Assembly: GCA_947038135.1 (NCBI GenBank)
Contig: CAMQVM010000061.1
Location: forward strand, 1 to 7,882
Source: an uncultured Rikenellaceae bacterium
GTDB lineage: Bacteria > Bacteroidota > Bacteroidia > Bacteroidales > Rikenellaceae
Length of the DNA stretch: 7,882 bases
Direction: 5' to 3'
The position numbers were made by a program, and so were the translations under genes. Every line of letters starts with the position of its first letter. Positions within the stretch are counted from its first letter, which is position 1. This document shows positions 1 through 7,882 of the stretch, piece by piece. Under the pieces are notes generated by a model. The model was not told the origin of the DNA, did not search any database, and saw nothing but the letters and a program-made list of their open reading frames with translations.

Positions 1-1228
1 CTTTTGAAGTTATACGCTGCTGCTGCGAGCATAACATTAATTTCATCTCCAAACTTACCCTTATAAAAATTGCGATTAAGACGATGATCACTTTTAAGAT
101 GTCCTATTGCCTGTTCTGTGCCAGCTCTACTACAAAATAATTTATGTTTCTTTTTTCTGGTATATCTACTATCTATAACTAATGGAGGTGCGGGTATAAC
201 TATCTTTGTATCACCTGATTGTTTTTGACCTATATAACCTCTATCTCCTGCCAATGTTTTTATTACGCGCCCTGAAATACGATTAACCTGCTCCATGGCT
301 CTATCTATAGTATGCCCATCGTATTCATTTCTAAATGATAAAGCTCCTAAAATAACTCCGCGTGAAGAGCGAATAATTGACACCTTATTTCCAAATTCAT
401 ATTTCTTATGTTCCTTGCCCTTACTTATGCATTCAACAAAGTGTTCATGTAGAGAATAAATTTTATCTTTTCTCTTCTGATTTAAAACAGAAGTGTATAA
501 TTCTAACTAATTGTTATACCGTGTATTATCTCGTAAATTGCGTTTTATCTCTCGTACTAACCTGCCTGCTATAGTTTTAATTTTTCTATCTGCGCTTAAT
601 GCTTTCTTTCGGTTTTTAGGATGATTGCGAAAATGCTGTTCTCTACTTAATTTTTTGATGGTGCGTGTGTAGGTTTGACGAACTGGTAAAGCTTCTTTAA
701 CAGCAATTTTCTGGCGTTTCTGGATGATTTTTTGTGCATTTTTGCATCAGTTGGATAGGTGATGTGTTTTTCTTGCACTGTAGAGTCTATAAAGGCGAGG
801 TCACTACATGCTCCTGTATCGTCGTCATTCACTCTTATGCTTTCTTGCAATATAAGCTCAATACCCTCTGAACCAATGCGTTTTCGAAAATGAACTAGCT
901 CTGTTGCATTGCATGGAAACTTTGCAACAAAAACATCTTCTCCACAAAAATATTGATAGTAAGCATTCTCACTCCACCTCTCAACTATCGATTCATCGGA
1001 CAGATTCCGAATATGTTTCAATATCAGCAAACCACACATTAAACGAATAGATTTTGCTGGTCGTCCATTATCTTTACAATAATAGATACTGAACTTATCC
1101 TCAAATAGTTGCCAATCAATTTTATCCGATAACAGGTATAAGGGATGTTGCTGATTAAGCAAATCATATAAGCTGTGGAACATACTTTGTGTTCTATGAG
1201 TTCTGTCGATTTTAGACTTATTACACAT
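1..1228 (-). pseudogene. IS5-family DDE transposase, frameshifted and stop-interrupted, 3' end outside window
   Basis: Transposase of an insertion sequence, which would cut and join the element's DNA ends. Reading starts at ATG 1228-1226. The first 165 or so residues hold the N-terminal DUF772-type region (LMCGLLILKHIRNLSDES, then YYQYFCGE and LVHFRKRIG) and the first catalytic Asp in FIDSTVQEK (codon 787-785). At the six-A run (728-733 on the plus strand) the family frame moves by one base: the original frame runs on to a stop at 647, while the other frame continues as KIIQKRQKIAVKEALPVRQT. In that frame a TAG (509-507) interrupts N-N-*-L-E-L-Y. The rest is intact to the left edge: second Asp in LAGDRGYIG (245-243) and Glu in SRAGTEQAIGHLK (116-114), which fits the R(3)E(6)K signature with Phe where Tyr is usual. 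The last visible residues are AAAAYNFK, close to the usual C-terminus, so only a short end is missing. Two lesions make it a likely pseudogene. Programmed or transcriptional slippage at the A run could bypass the first but not the amber codon. Confidence -1.
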
Positions 1229-1253
1229 AACAAAGAATGCAAGATTTATACCA

Positions 1254-1285
1254 CAAAGATACTAAATTCTGCACTTATTTCAAAA
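1254..1285 (-). promoter_or_regulatory. Bacteroidota-type promoter of the transposase
   Basis: On the minus strand TTTTG (1285-1281) is followed, 19 nt after TTG, by TATCTTTG (1261-1254). This matches the Bacteroidota housekeeping promoter pattern TTG-N19-TAnnTTTG. The -7 box ends 25 nt before the ATG at 1228, which leaves a short leader of roughly 20 nt. There is no purine-rich Shine-Dalgarno sequence in that leader, as is common in this phylum. The match is by eye; no transcript data. Confidence -1.
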
Positions 1286-1465
1286 CTTTTTTGCTTTTAT
1301 TTTACTGAACATCAATATTATATATACTTTTTAAGGGTCGACTAATTATCAATATTTTGCAGCTAATTAATTTATCAGTAGCCCCCTCTAGCTTATATTT
1401 TTCTTAGTTTTGCAATACCTTCATTTTGATATTTCAGTTTTACAACGTATCATTATACAAATATA

Positions 1466-1499
1466 GCAGCGTCCTAGAATTAAAATTCTAGGACGCTGC
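1466..1499 (-). terminator. Strong hairpin, probable terminator of the giant gene
   Basis: A perfect inverted repeat: 1466-1481 (GCAGCGTCCTAGAATT) pairs with 1484-1499, leaving two A in the loop; the inner A/T pairs probably open to a larger loop. It starts about 40 bases after the TAG stop of the giant gene. On the minus strand the stem is followed by TATATTTGTATAA, which is T-rich but not an uninterrupted T tract. Because the stem is symmetrical it could act on both strands, although I see no plus-strand gene that would need it. Position supports a terminator; the weak T tract leaves other roles open. Confidence -1.
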
Positions 1500-1541
1500 A
1501 TATAATTAAGTTATGTTCAACACAACTTGTGGAAATAACTT

Positions 1542-4500
1542 CTATTTCTTACCCTTTTTAGCCGTAGTATCTGACTTTGCAGAAGCAGGTACAGAAGAAG
1601 AAGTAGTAGAAGTAGAAGCAGCTTTAACACCCTTTTTACGACCATCTAAAAACTTAACAACAGCATATTTAGCCGCTGCAATAGTTTCACGATTAACCTT
1701 CTCGATAACATTACCACGAGATAGATCATCACTACTAATATACCCTTCAAGTATAAGCAACTGCGCTATCATATTATTGATATTTGTCTCTTCGCTATAA
1801 CCATCAGTGATATATAACTTAGGAACACACACCGCAAACTCCTCGGCAAACTCAGCATAGTTAGGGAAGCTCATCAACTCTTCAAAAGTCTCTGAGAAGC
1901 TACTTAGCTCAATATTAAGGTTTGGAGATATAAGCAGTGGACTAAACTCTTTTGCAGGATCTACAGAGGTATAATCAACAAGGTTAGATATATCTACTTT
2001 AGTATTAATATCATCCATACGGCGAAGATCACATTTACGCATATTCTCTAGTTGATATAGGTAGAAGTTGTAGCGCCATATCTCGTCGCTATTCATTTTA
2101 CCATCAAAAATATGATTATACTTATCATTAAGCAGACGCTTAACCTTCATTTTGCCTTCGTTGATTTCAGGAGTGCTAACACGCACCTCTTGAATCAGCT
2201 GCTTAAGTGAAGCTGCCGCCTTTTGAGGACCTGTAATTTCACGACCTTTCTTACCAATTTCAGTAGATAGCATACCACACTGAATATTGCGAGCCTTACC
2301 CTTACCATCTTTACCACCACGTAGGCAGTTGATTAGGTTTAGCACACTCTCTTTCTGACCCTCTTCAGCAATAAATGGTTGCCCTCCAGGAGTACTAGCA
2401 ATAGCATCATATAATGCACTGAACATCTTACGATCAACAAACATAGTGGTATTGAAGATAATATCTTCTTGAGTATAGCTAACCGAAGCTATAAACCTAT
2501 TTTGAATAACATCAAACGATACAGAATCAATAGAGTAATCGACACCATCACGGTTAAATGTATGACCTGCAAAGATCATTGACACCACCTCGGTTATATC
2601 AATCTTATCAAGTAGCTTATATGACGAGCAAAGATAATATTGCTTATCAGAAGAACAAAGCTCCCAATCTAAGATATCATCAAGGTAGTTACCGTGACGA
2701 GATATCACCTCCACAATATTTTTATTTGCTGTATAACGCTTAAGTGTACGATAGAAGTTAGGACCATCGCCACTTGTAGCTTTCTCTTTACGCTCACCAT
2801 GAGCATCAAGATATAGCAAGAAGTTTTCAGGATTATCGACACGTGTTATGCCAGCCTCAGACTTCGAGTAATTACCTGCAGCAAGCATAATATCGATCTT
2901 ATAAGGCATAGTTATGTCACACATACCACTTACCGTGCTACGAGAGTTTAAGTCTTCAACATTACTATCAGCCGAGCTCTCAAATAGATATTTATAATAT
3001 CTAATGTAGTCAGGGTCAAAATCGGTAGTACGAGAGAAGTCACCAACCTCAGTACCTATTCCATATAGGTTACCATCAGCATCTTGAAACTCATGATACA
3101 TATCGCCTGCAATCATCTTCACCGAGCGGATACCCTCAAGGTTGTTACGTAGCCAGCGAAGTATAAAGGCAGCAATCATCTCGCTCTTACCTACACCACT
3201 ATCACCATTTATTTCGATACAGAACACGCTACCATCATTCTCTTCAACAAGGAATAGAGAACCATGACGTGGAGAGCCTCCTAGCTCTTTCACCTTTTCA
3301 TTAATTACAGTAAGTCGTGGCTTCTTCACATCACCAAAGTAATCAGCCTCAGACTTTAGAGGTGTTACAATAGTTTTGATATTACCATTTGGTCCTTTGA
3401 TATCAAAATAACCAATTTGAGGGAATGAGATCAGCTTTTCTGGAGCACCTAGTAAGCTTATTACATCAGGCACAAACCCTTTGATATCTTTGATAGACAT
3501 ATCTTCTGTATAGTTCAAACGATAGTTGTCTGTAAGATACTTCATATACCCTTTTTGGAATATTACAAGCTCTTTAACGATACCATGCTTCACTACCTTA
3601 CAACGATAATCATCTGAGTCCATGCTATTAACAAAACGACGAAGACGGTTGGCGAAGAAAGATGAATCAGGTCGTAGATCTATATATTTAGCATAATCCG
3701 AAGCATCAACACCCACAGGCATAACTTTAGACTCTACTACCCTGTCAATTTTATGGAACGGATATTCACGCTTTTTTGCATCAGTAACAATACGAGTATG
3801 TACTTGCACTGGCTGCTCAGAGCTAATCACACCACACTTAGTCATAAATGCATTGATCCAGTCGATTTTTGTGTTCCCATCACCAAACTCAATAACCTCT
3901 TTATTCTCCATATCAAAACCTTTGTATATAGAGATACCATGTTGCACCATCTCATTTACACTAGAGTTTTGTTTCTTAAATGCAGTCTCTACAAGACGTA
4001 CAAGCGTATGAGCATAGCGGCTATAATAGTCTGTGCCTTTTGTGCGCTTAATCATACTTATATAGAAGTGTACAACCTTACGAGTAACAGTGTAGATATC
4101 TTCTTCAGCAATCTTTATATCTTTTTTACGCATGATATAACGATTTATATCACGAAGCTGAGCAGGCATAATATCGCTTACAAACTCTTCGGTAAACATC
4201 TTTAGCTCACCCTCTTCACAAGAAGCAATCTTGTCATTAAAGAACTTCAAGCGCTCACACACCATCTCATAAAATGAGTTGTCATTGTTAAGAAGATATA
4301 GATATATCATCTTATCAGACACTTTAGCAGAAGAATTTAACCCCTCGTTGATAATATCGATTATAAACCCAATACTACTTTGCGAGATACATATATTTTG
4401 GAACTCTGGCAACTTACGAAGCGTACGTAAAAAATCATCAACCCATATATTTAAATTAAGGTCTGACAGTTTAATTTGTGTTATCTCCTCAAAATACTCA

Positions 4501-7500
4501 CCCGCAGCCTCAATTATCTCTTTACGAGATGGCTCTAAGCTCTCTTTCTCAAAAGGTAGGTTAAAATATAGAAGTATCTCACGAATAAACTTCTTCAAGA
4601 TAGTGTTTAAACCCTCAATCTTAGCCTTATCAAGATCTGCTGAACCAGTAGCATTAATCACAAGAATCTTCATCTTACTATCCGAGAACAGAAGGTTTTC
4701 CATCTCAATAAGAATCTCACGCATGATACTCATCTCCTCAGGGTTATCCAAAACATGGTGGTTTGGCTGGAAGGTGCGTTTATTGGTTATAAACTTAAGT
4801 ATTACGGCCTTACTATATTTAGAACTCACTGAGTTAAAGTCAAGGTCGGCGATAGATGGCACACGCTTATAAACCTGCGCAAGAAGATTTTCGTACACCT
4901 TTGTAAAGGCACGACTAGCAACAAACTCCTCGACATTAGCACATGATCCAATAATATCACCATGTAGCTCAATAACCGAGTTGTTGCTTCGTCCGATAGT
5001 AGTAATCGTCACACCACTCTTCTCAGAAGATGGGTGGTATAGTGAACGCACATTACCAATAAGGAGCGATGGAGCTTTATCTTTAGCAAACTTGCTTGAC
5101 AGCTTATAGTCTGCAATAATATCTTTTATGAAAACACGATCTTTAACACTAGCAAATATCTCTTTAAGCAAAGTAGAGCTCTCAACACTTTTGTTTGCAG
5201 CATCACGACGCTTACTAGTAAACATCATCCAGTACTTAATCACCATAGCAAAAGAGTCTTCTATTTCAGTAGACAATACTTTCAACCCATGCTCGGTAGC
5301 CTCAATATAACCACCTAGTGAAAAACGTATCAACCCCGTAGGATAAGGCACCGTAGCGACCCCACGATGAGTAGCCAACGCACGGCAGAACGAAAGTAGA
5401 TCAGGGTAAGAGAACTCACCTACAACTCTAAAGTTGAATAGGTATGACCCATCTGAATCAATCATCTCAAACTCTTTAGCTATATCTTCAGTGATCAACT
5501 TACGAGCTATATCTTTAGCAACCTTTAGACGACGTAAAGACTCGCTTCTGAAATTTTTATTTATACGATAGCGGTTAAGGTTCTTAACAAGCTTATTTTG
5601 ATAGTATGCAAAAAATGGCTCATCTTTATACTTAAAGTCATCAGGAAGCGACAATACATCTAACTTGTCAAGCGACTGCAACTCATCAAGCAGGAATATA
5701 TATAGAGGTGATCCCTCAAAACCTGCACTTTTATGAAGTTGACGTGTTGCCTTACTCATCTCATTATAACGCTTTGTAGCCTCAATTTGAGAGATGATAA
5801 ACTTAACTATTGTCTGCTTAATTTTTGTACGTGAAGCATTTTTTGGAAGCTCTACCTCAATTCTGTCTTTTACACTCTTTGCTACTTGTGCTGTTTCAAG
5901 TATATTGTTAAGCATAAGTAGTGAGTTGTTGTTACCATGGTCTGCACCATTGCACTTACGAGCATACACACCAAACTCTTTTGCTGAAGGGGTAATAGCA
6001 ATAGCTCCTAACCTCTCACCAGTAGCAGCTAAGTTTTTAGTAGTAGATAACGACGCAACTGCTTTAATTTTCGATTGAGCAGCTATGTTATTAAATATAT
6101 AACGAGATATAGTACGCCACTTAGGTGTATTTGTATCTTCGAGCTTCACACTCTCTGCATATGCCTCATCTAAGAATAGAGTAATCTTAGAGCTATTAAG
6201 GAATGTCAAGAAGTTATTTACCGACTCGGTGTTGTAGTCTGAATACCCTGTTGGATTATTCGGATCATTTACAACAATAGTAGTATTCTCACAGAATAGA
6301 TCCCATAGAGAGCCACTATCATCAAACATAGCAAGTGTAGACTTAATTCTCTTCAACCTATCAACTAGACGGTCATAAGCAAGCCTGCCCGACACCCTAT
6401 TTTCAATCTCAATATCAAAAGGGTTGATATCAAAACAGTCGTCAGGAAGAAGGTCTTTGTACTCCCACGCCTGCTGCGAGTTATATATAATATATGGTTT
6501 AGGAGCACCTTTAGGATTAAATAGAAGATCTCTAATAATCATCTGAACAGCATCACTAATAGATGTCTGCTCTTGGTTACCTAATGCAGCTAAGAAATTT
6601 TTAACGATATTCTTATCAGAATCCGAAAGAGCAAAATATTTATCTCGAATACCTAAATCAATTAAAAACTTTTCGTAACGACCTTTATTATCTGCATCTT
6701 TACCTATTTTATTAAGGTGCTGCTGATATTTCTCTAAAAATAGGTTGATACCGAAGTTTTTATGGAAGTGGTTGTTAAGCGTGCGCTCATAACCAGTAGG
6801 TATAATATCAAGTATCAATTTACAAGCATACTTAATATTATCATTGACGTTAACATAAGGTTTTTGACGAAGGTAATCACCAAATGTCTGTATCTGATTG
6901 CGACCACCACCCTCTAAAATAGTGATGATATCTACACTTTTGTTACCACCATAGAAGTAGCTCTTCATTCTACCCTCAAACTCTTCAATAAGCTCGTGGG
7001 TTTGAATACGCTTACTCTCTTTTTTATGACAATTCTCTAAGAAAAAGACGAAATCTCGTAATTTTTCTAGTGAATATTTATCTTTTGCTACCTGACGTGA
7101 AAACGAATCTAACTTAAATAGTGTGATGCGGTTCTCGATGTTATTAACATCTTGCCCAGCCAAAAAGTCTGATATCTCACGGCTATACTCAGCAATTTGC
7201 ACCTCAATCTTCTCACGAAACTCCTGTAAAAAAGAGGCGTTTACATTCTCAAGTATAAGGCGTAGGTTAAGCTGCGTATTTGCTGGTGAGCCAAGTTTTT
7301 TAGTATGTACTTTGTTTAGGGTGTTTATTATAGCGTTATGAAAACAGAATACCAAAGAGGTATTAGAGCTCTGCGACTCTTTAGAATCATCAACAATAAC
7401 TAGACGTGTAAGAAGCGGAAACCACTTATCGCCAGTGTAATGATTGATACGCATGTGCTTAACTTTCACGACAAATATAGATGTAGTGTCATAGCTCATA

Positions 7501-7882
7501 GCCTCAAAAAGCTCGTTTGGCTCAGGACTCTCCATCACCACTGTTGCACTTGCGTTAAATACATCACCACAAATTAAATCTACTGCCTTATCAGCATTTC
7601 CAGATACAACCGAACGAATCATACCGTTCATACCCTTGAAATTCACGGCCCAAGTGCTACGATGAATAAAATCGTCTGTTTCAGCCTTAGTAGTATAGTG
7701 TGTACTCTGTGCAATCATCTGCTCTAAAGTATCCATTAGATAGTTCCAATGCGCCTCATTAACATCACCAGTAACACCAATCACATCACGATACTTACGT
7801 AGGTCACGAACATACCCACCAAGCTGCACCTGCGACATAAAGTCGATATGGTAGCTATTTACTGGAGGAGTACCAACCGATA
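1542..7882 (-). CDS. Giant fusion protein: PLP aminotransferase-like domain plus PEPCK/HPr-kinase-like P-loop domain, 5' partial
   Basis: The first ATG in the window (7838-7836) gives 2098 residues, and numbering here uses it. The frame stays open upstream to the edge (SVGTPPVNSYHIDF precedes that Met) with no ribosome site, so the true start is probably outside. Residues 1 to about 420 are unrecognised. About 420-880 is a fold-type I aminotransferase: NDPNNPTG (524-531, PLP Asn528), DEAY (557-560), STTK with Schiff-base Lys601, GERLGA with Arg609, and RFSLGG with Arg838 as likely carboxylate binder. N-to-D and K-to-R spacings match aspartate aminotransferase, but Lys601-to-Arg838 is about 110 residues longer. 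About 880-1340 is unassigned and probably helical. About 1340-1800 resembles ATP-dependent PEP carboxykinase: RHGS (His1525, possible metal ligand), Walker A GDSGVGKS (1545-1552), GD at 1578-1579, GIGTEVGDFS (Glu1597) and NSR (Arg1633). The tail (about 2070-2098) is Ser/Thr/Ala/Lys-rich. No signal peptide or membrane segment is visible, so it is probably cytoplasmic. Reaction unknown. It is the only gene upstream of the hairpin in view. Confidence -1.
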   Translation of the reverse strand, partial: SVGTPPVNSYHIDFMSQVQLGGYVRDLRKYRDVIGVTGDVNEAHWNYLMDTLEQMIAQSTHYTTKAETDDFIHRSTWAVNFKGMNGMIRSVVSGNADKAVDLICGDVFNASATVVMESPEPNELFEAMSYDTTSIFVVKVKHMRINHYTGDKWFPLLTRLVIVDDSKESQSSNTSLVFCFHNAIINTLNKVHTKKLGSPANTQLNLRLILENVNASFLQEFREKIEVQIAEYSREISDFLAGQDVNNIENRITLFKLDSFSRQVAKDKYSLEKLRDFVFFLENCHKKESKRIQTHELIEEFEGRMKSYFYGGNKSVDIITILEGGGRNQIQTFGDYLRQKPYVNVNDNIKYACKLILDIIPTGYERTLNNHFHKNFGINLFLEKYQQHLNKIGKDADNKGRYEKFLIDLGIRDKYFALSDSDKNIVKNFLAALGNQEQTSISDAVQMIIRDLLFNPKGAPKPYIIYNSQQAWEYKDLLPDDCFDINPFDIEIENRVSGRLAYDRLVDRLKRIKSTLAMFDDSGSLWDLFCENTTIVVNDPNNPTGYSDYNTESVNNFLTFLNSSKITLFLDEAYAESVKLEDTNTPKWRTISRYIFNNIAAQSKIKAVASLSTTKNLAATGERLGAIAITPSAKEFGVYARKCNGADHGNNNSLLMLNNILETAQVAKSVKDRIEVELPKNASRTKIKQTIVKFIISQIEATKRYNEMSKATRQLHKSAGFEGSPLYIFLLDELQSLDKLDVLSLPDDFKYKDEPFFAYYQNKLVKNLNRYRINKNFRSESLRRLKVAKDIARKLITEDIAKEFEMIDSDGSYLFNFRVVGEFSYPDLLSFCRALATHRGVATVPYPTGLIRFSLGGYIEATEHGLKVLSTEIEDSFAMVIKYWMMFTSKRRDAANKSVESSTLLKEIFASVKDRVFIKDIIADYKLSSKFAKDKAPSLLIGNVRSLYHPSSEKSGVTITTIGRSNNSVIELHGDIIGSCANVEEFVASRAFTKVYENLLAQVYKRVPSIADLDFNSVSSKYSKAVILKFITNKRTFQPNHHVLDNPEEMSIMREILIEMENLLFSDSKMKILVINATGSADLDKAKIEGLNTILKKFIREILLYFNLPFEKESLEPSRKEIIEAAGEYFEEITQIKLSDLNLNIWVDDFLRTLRKLPEFQNICISQSSIGFIIDIINEGLNSSAKVSDKMIYLYLLNNDNSFYEMVCERLKFFNDKIASCEEGELKMFTEEFVSDIMPAQLRDINRYIMRKKDIKIAEEDIYTVTRKVVHFYISMIKRTKGTDYYSRYAHTLVRLVETAFKKQNSSVNEMVQHGISIYKGFDMENKEVIEFGDGNTKIDWINAFMTKCGVISSEQPVQVHTRIVTDAKKREYPFHKIDRVVESKVMPVGVDASDYAKYIDLRPDSSFFANRLRRFVNSMDSDDYRCKVVKHGIVKELVIFQKGYMKYLTDNYRLNYTEDMSIKDIKGFVPDVISLLGAPEKLISFPQIGYFDIKGPNGNIKTIVTPLKSEADYFGDVKKPRLTVINEKVKELGGSPRHGSLFLVEENDGSVFCIEINGDSGVGKSEMIAAFILRWLRNNLEGIRSVKMIAGDMYHEFQDADGNLYGIGTEVGDFSRTTDFDPDYIRYYKYLFESSADSNVEDLNSRSTVSGMCDITMPYKIDIMLAAGNYSKSEAGITRVDNPENFLLYLDAHGERKEKATSGDGPNFYRTLKRYTANKNIVEVISRHGNYLDDILDWELCSSDKQYYLCSSYKLLDKIDITEVVSMIFAGHTFNRDGVDYSIDSVSFDVIQNRFIASVSYTQEDIIFNTTMFVDRKMFSALYDAIASTPGGQPFIAEEGQKESVLNLINCLRGGKDGKGKARNIQCGMLSTEIGKKGREITGPQKAAASLKQLIQEVRVSTPEINEGKMKVKRLLNDKYNHIFDGKMNSDEIWRYNFYLYQLENMRKCDLRRMDDINTKVDISNLVDYTSVDPAKEFSPLLISPNLNIELSSFSETFEELMSFPNYAEFAEEFAVCVPKLYITDGYSEETNINNMIAQLLILEGYISSDDLSRGNVIEKVNRETIAAAKYAVVKFLDGRKKGVKAASTSTTSSSVPASAKSDTTAKKGKK
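1581..1623 (-). repeat. Trinucleotide-rich tract coding the Ser/Thr tail
   Basis: On the plus strand this is a run of AGA/AGT/GCA-type triplets, such as GAAGAAGAAGTAGTAGAAG. On the coding strand it gives an Ala/Ser/Thr run (AASTSTTSSSVPASA) just before the lysine-rich C-terminus of the giant protein. Imperfect triplet repeats like this can change length by slippage without breaking the frame. Confidence -1.

Larger units (their letters stand above)
1229..1541. other. Intergenic region between giant gene and insertion sequence
   Basis: This 313-base AT-rich stretch holds the transposase promoter and short leader (about 1229-1285) and the hairpin at 1466-1499. Between them (about 1286-1465) I find no coding frame, RNA gene or clear repeat. 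The outer end of the insertion sequence must lie somewhere in this gap, but its terminal inverted repeat cannot be placed because the partner end is outside the window. The GTCGAC around 1338-1343 and the run of five C at about 1383-1387 are possible landmarks, nothing more. Confidence -1.

Noticed and set aside
377..574. Plus-strand frame of 65 codons
   Set aside because: It is antisense to the transposase frame that is clearly homologous to the IS5 family (GKEHKKYEFGNK region).
1039..1242. Minus-strand frame of 67 codons overlapping the transposase start
   Set aside because: It overlaps the conserved N-terminus of the transposase in another frame and has no family motif of its own.
1405..1412. 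TAGTTTTG on the plus strand as a Bacteroidota -7 box
   Set aside because: There is no TTG at the expected distance upstream and no plus-strand gene downstream.
1458..1465. TATATTTG on the minus strand, just after the hairpin, as a second promoter
   Set aside because: It fits the -7 pattern, but no TTG lies about 19 nt upstream (that position is inside the hairpin), and it is far from the transposase start.
1286..1465. Terminal inverted repeat or target duplication of the insertion sequence
   Set aside because: The other end of the element is outside the window, so no pair can be compared.
4279..4872. Open frame of 197 codons on the plus strand
   Set aside because: It lies fully inside the giant minus-strand gene, has no recognisable protein motif and looks like the complement of a coding frame. 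The same holds for the other plus-strand frames at 1513-1800, 2558-2743, 3753-4205, 5128-5310, 5794-6078 and 7123-7341.
1..7882. tRNA, rRNA, CRISPR array, defence system or riboswitch
   Set aside because: I saw no cloverleaf, regular spaced repeats, known defence-gene motifs or leader long enough for a riboswitch. Nearly all the sequence is explained by the two minus-strand genes.

Overview
The window looks like a piece of an AT-rich Bacteroidota genome, probably Bacteroidales or a relative. The best clue is the promoter in front of the transposase. It has TTG, a 19-nt spacer and TATCTTTG, which matches the Bacteroidota sigma-A pattern (TTG then TAnnTTTG), and the transposase start has no Shine-Dalgarno sequence. 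The species cannot be named from this sequence. Everything that codes lies on the minus strand.

Right to left (the direction of transcription), most of the window (7882 to 1542) is one giant gene of at least 2098 codons. Its frame is still open at the right edge, so the gene probably starts outside the window. The protein joins two recognisable enzyme-like regions. A fold-type I, PLP-dependent aminotransferase-like domain lies at about residues 420-880, with the PLP asparagine, aspartate, tyrosine and lysine all in place. A P-loop region at about residues 1340-1800 resembles PEP carboxykinase and HPr kinase (GDSGVGKS at 1545-1552). Long, mostly hydrophilic stretches without recognisable domains lie before, between and after them, and the protein ends in a Ser/Thr/Ala/Lys-rich tail. 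The substrate and pathway are unknown.

About 40 bases past its stop codon, a 16-bp perfect hairpin (1466-1499) probably ends the transcript. A 313-base intergenic stretch (1229-1541) holds this hairpin and the transposase promoter. Left of it is an IS5-type DDE transposase gene (1228 to beyond 1) in the same orientation. It carries a frameshift in an A run and an in-frame amber codon, and its 3' end is cut by the window, so it is most likely a decayed insertion sequence. I see no functional link between the insertion sequence and the giant gene.
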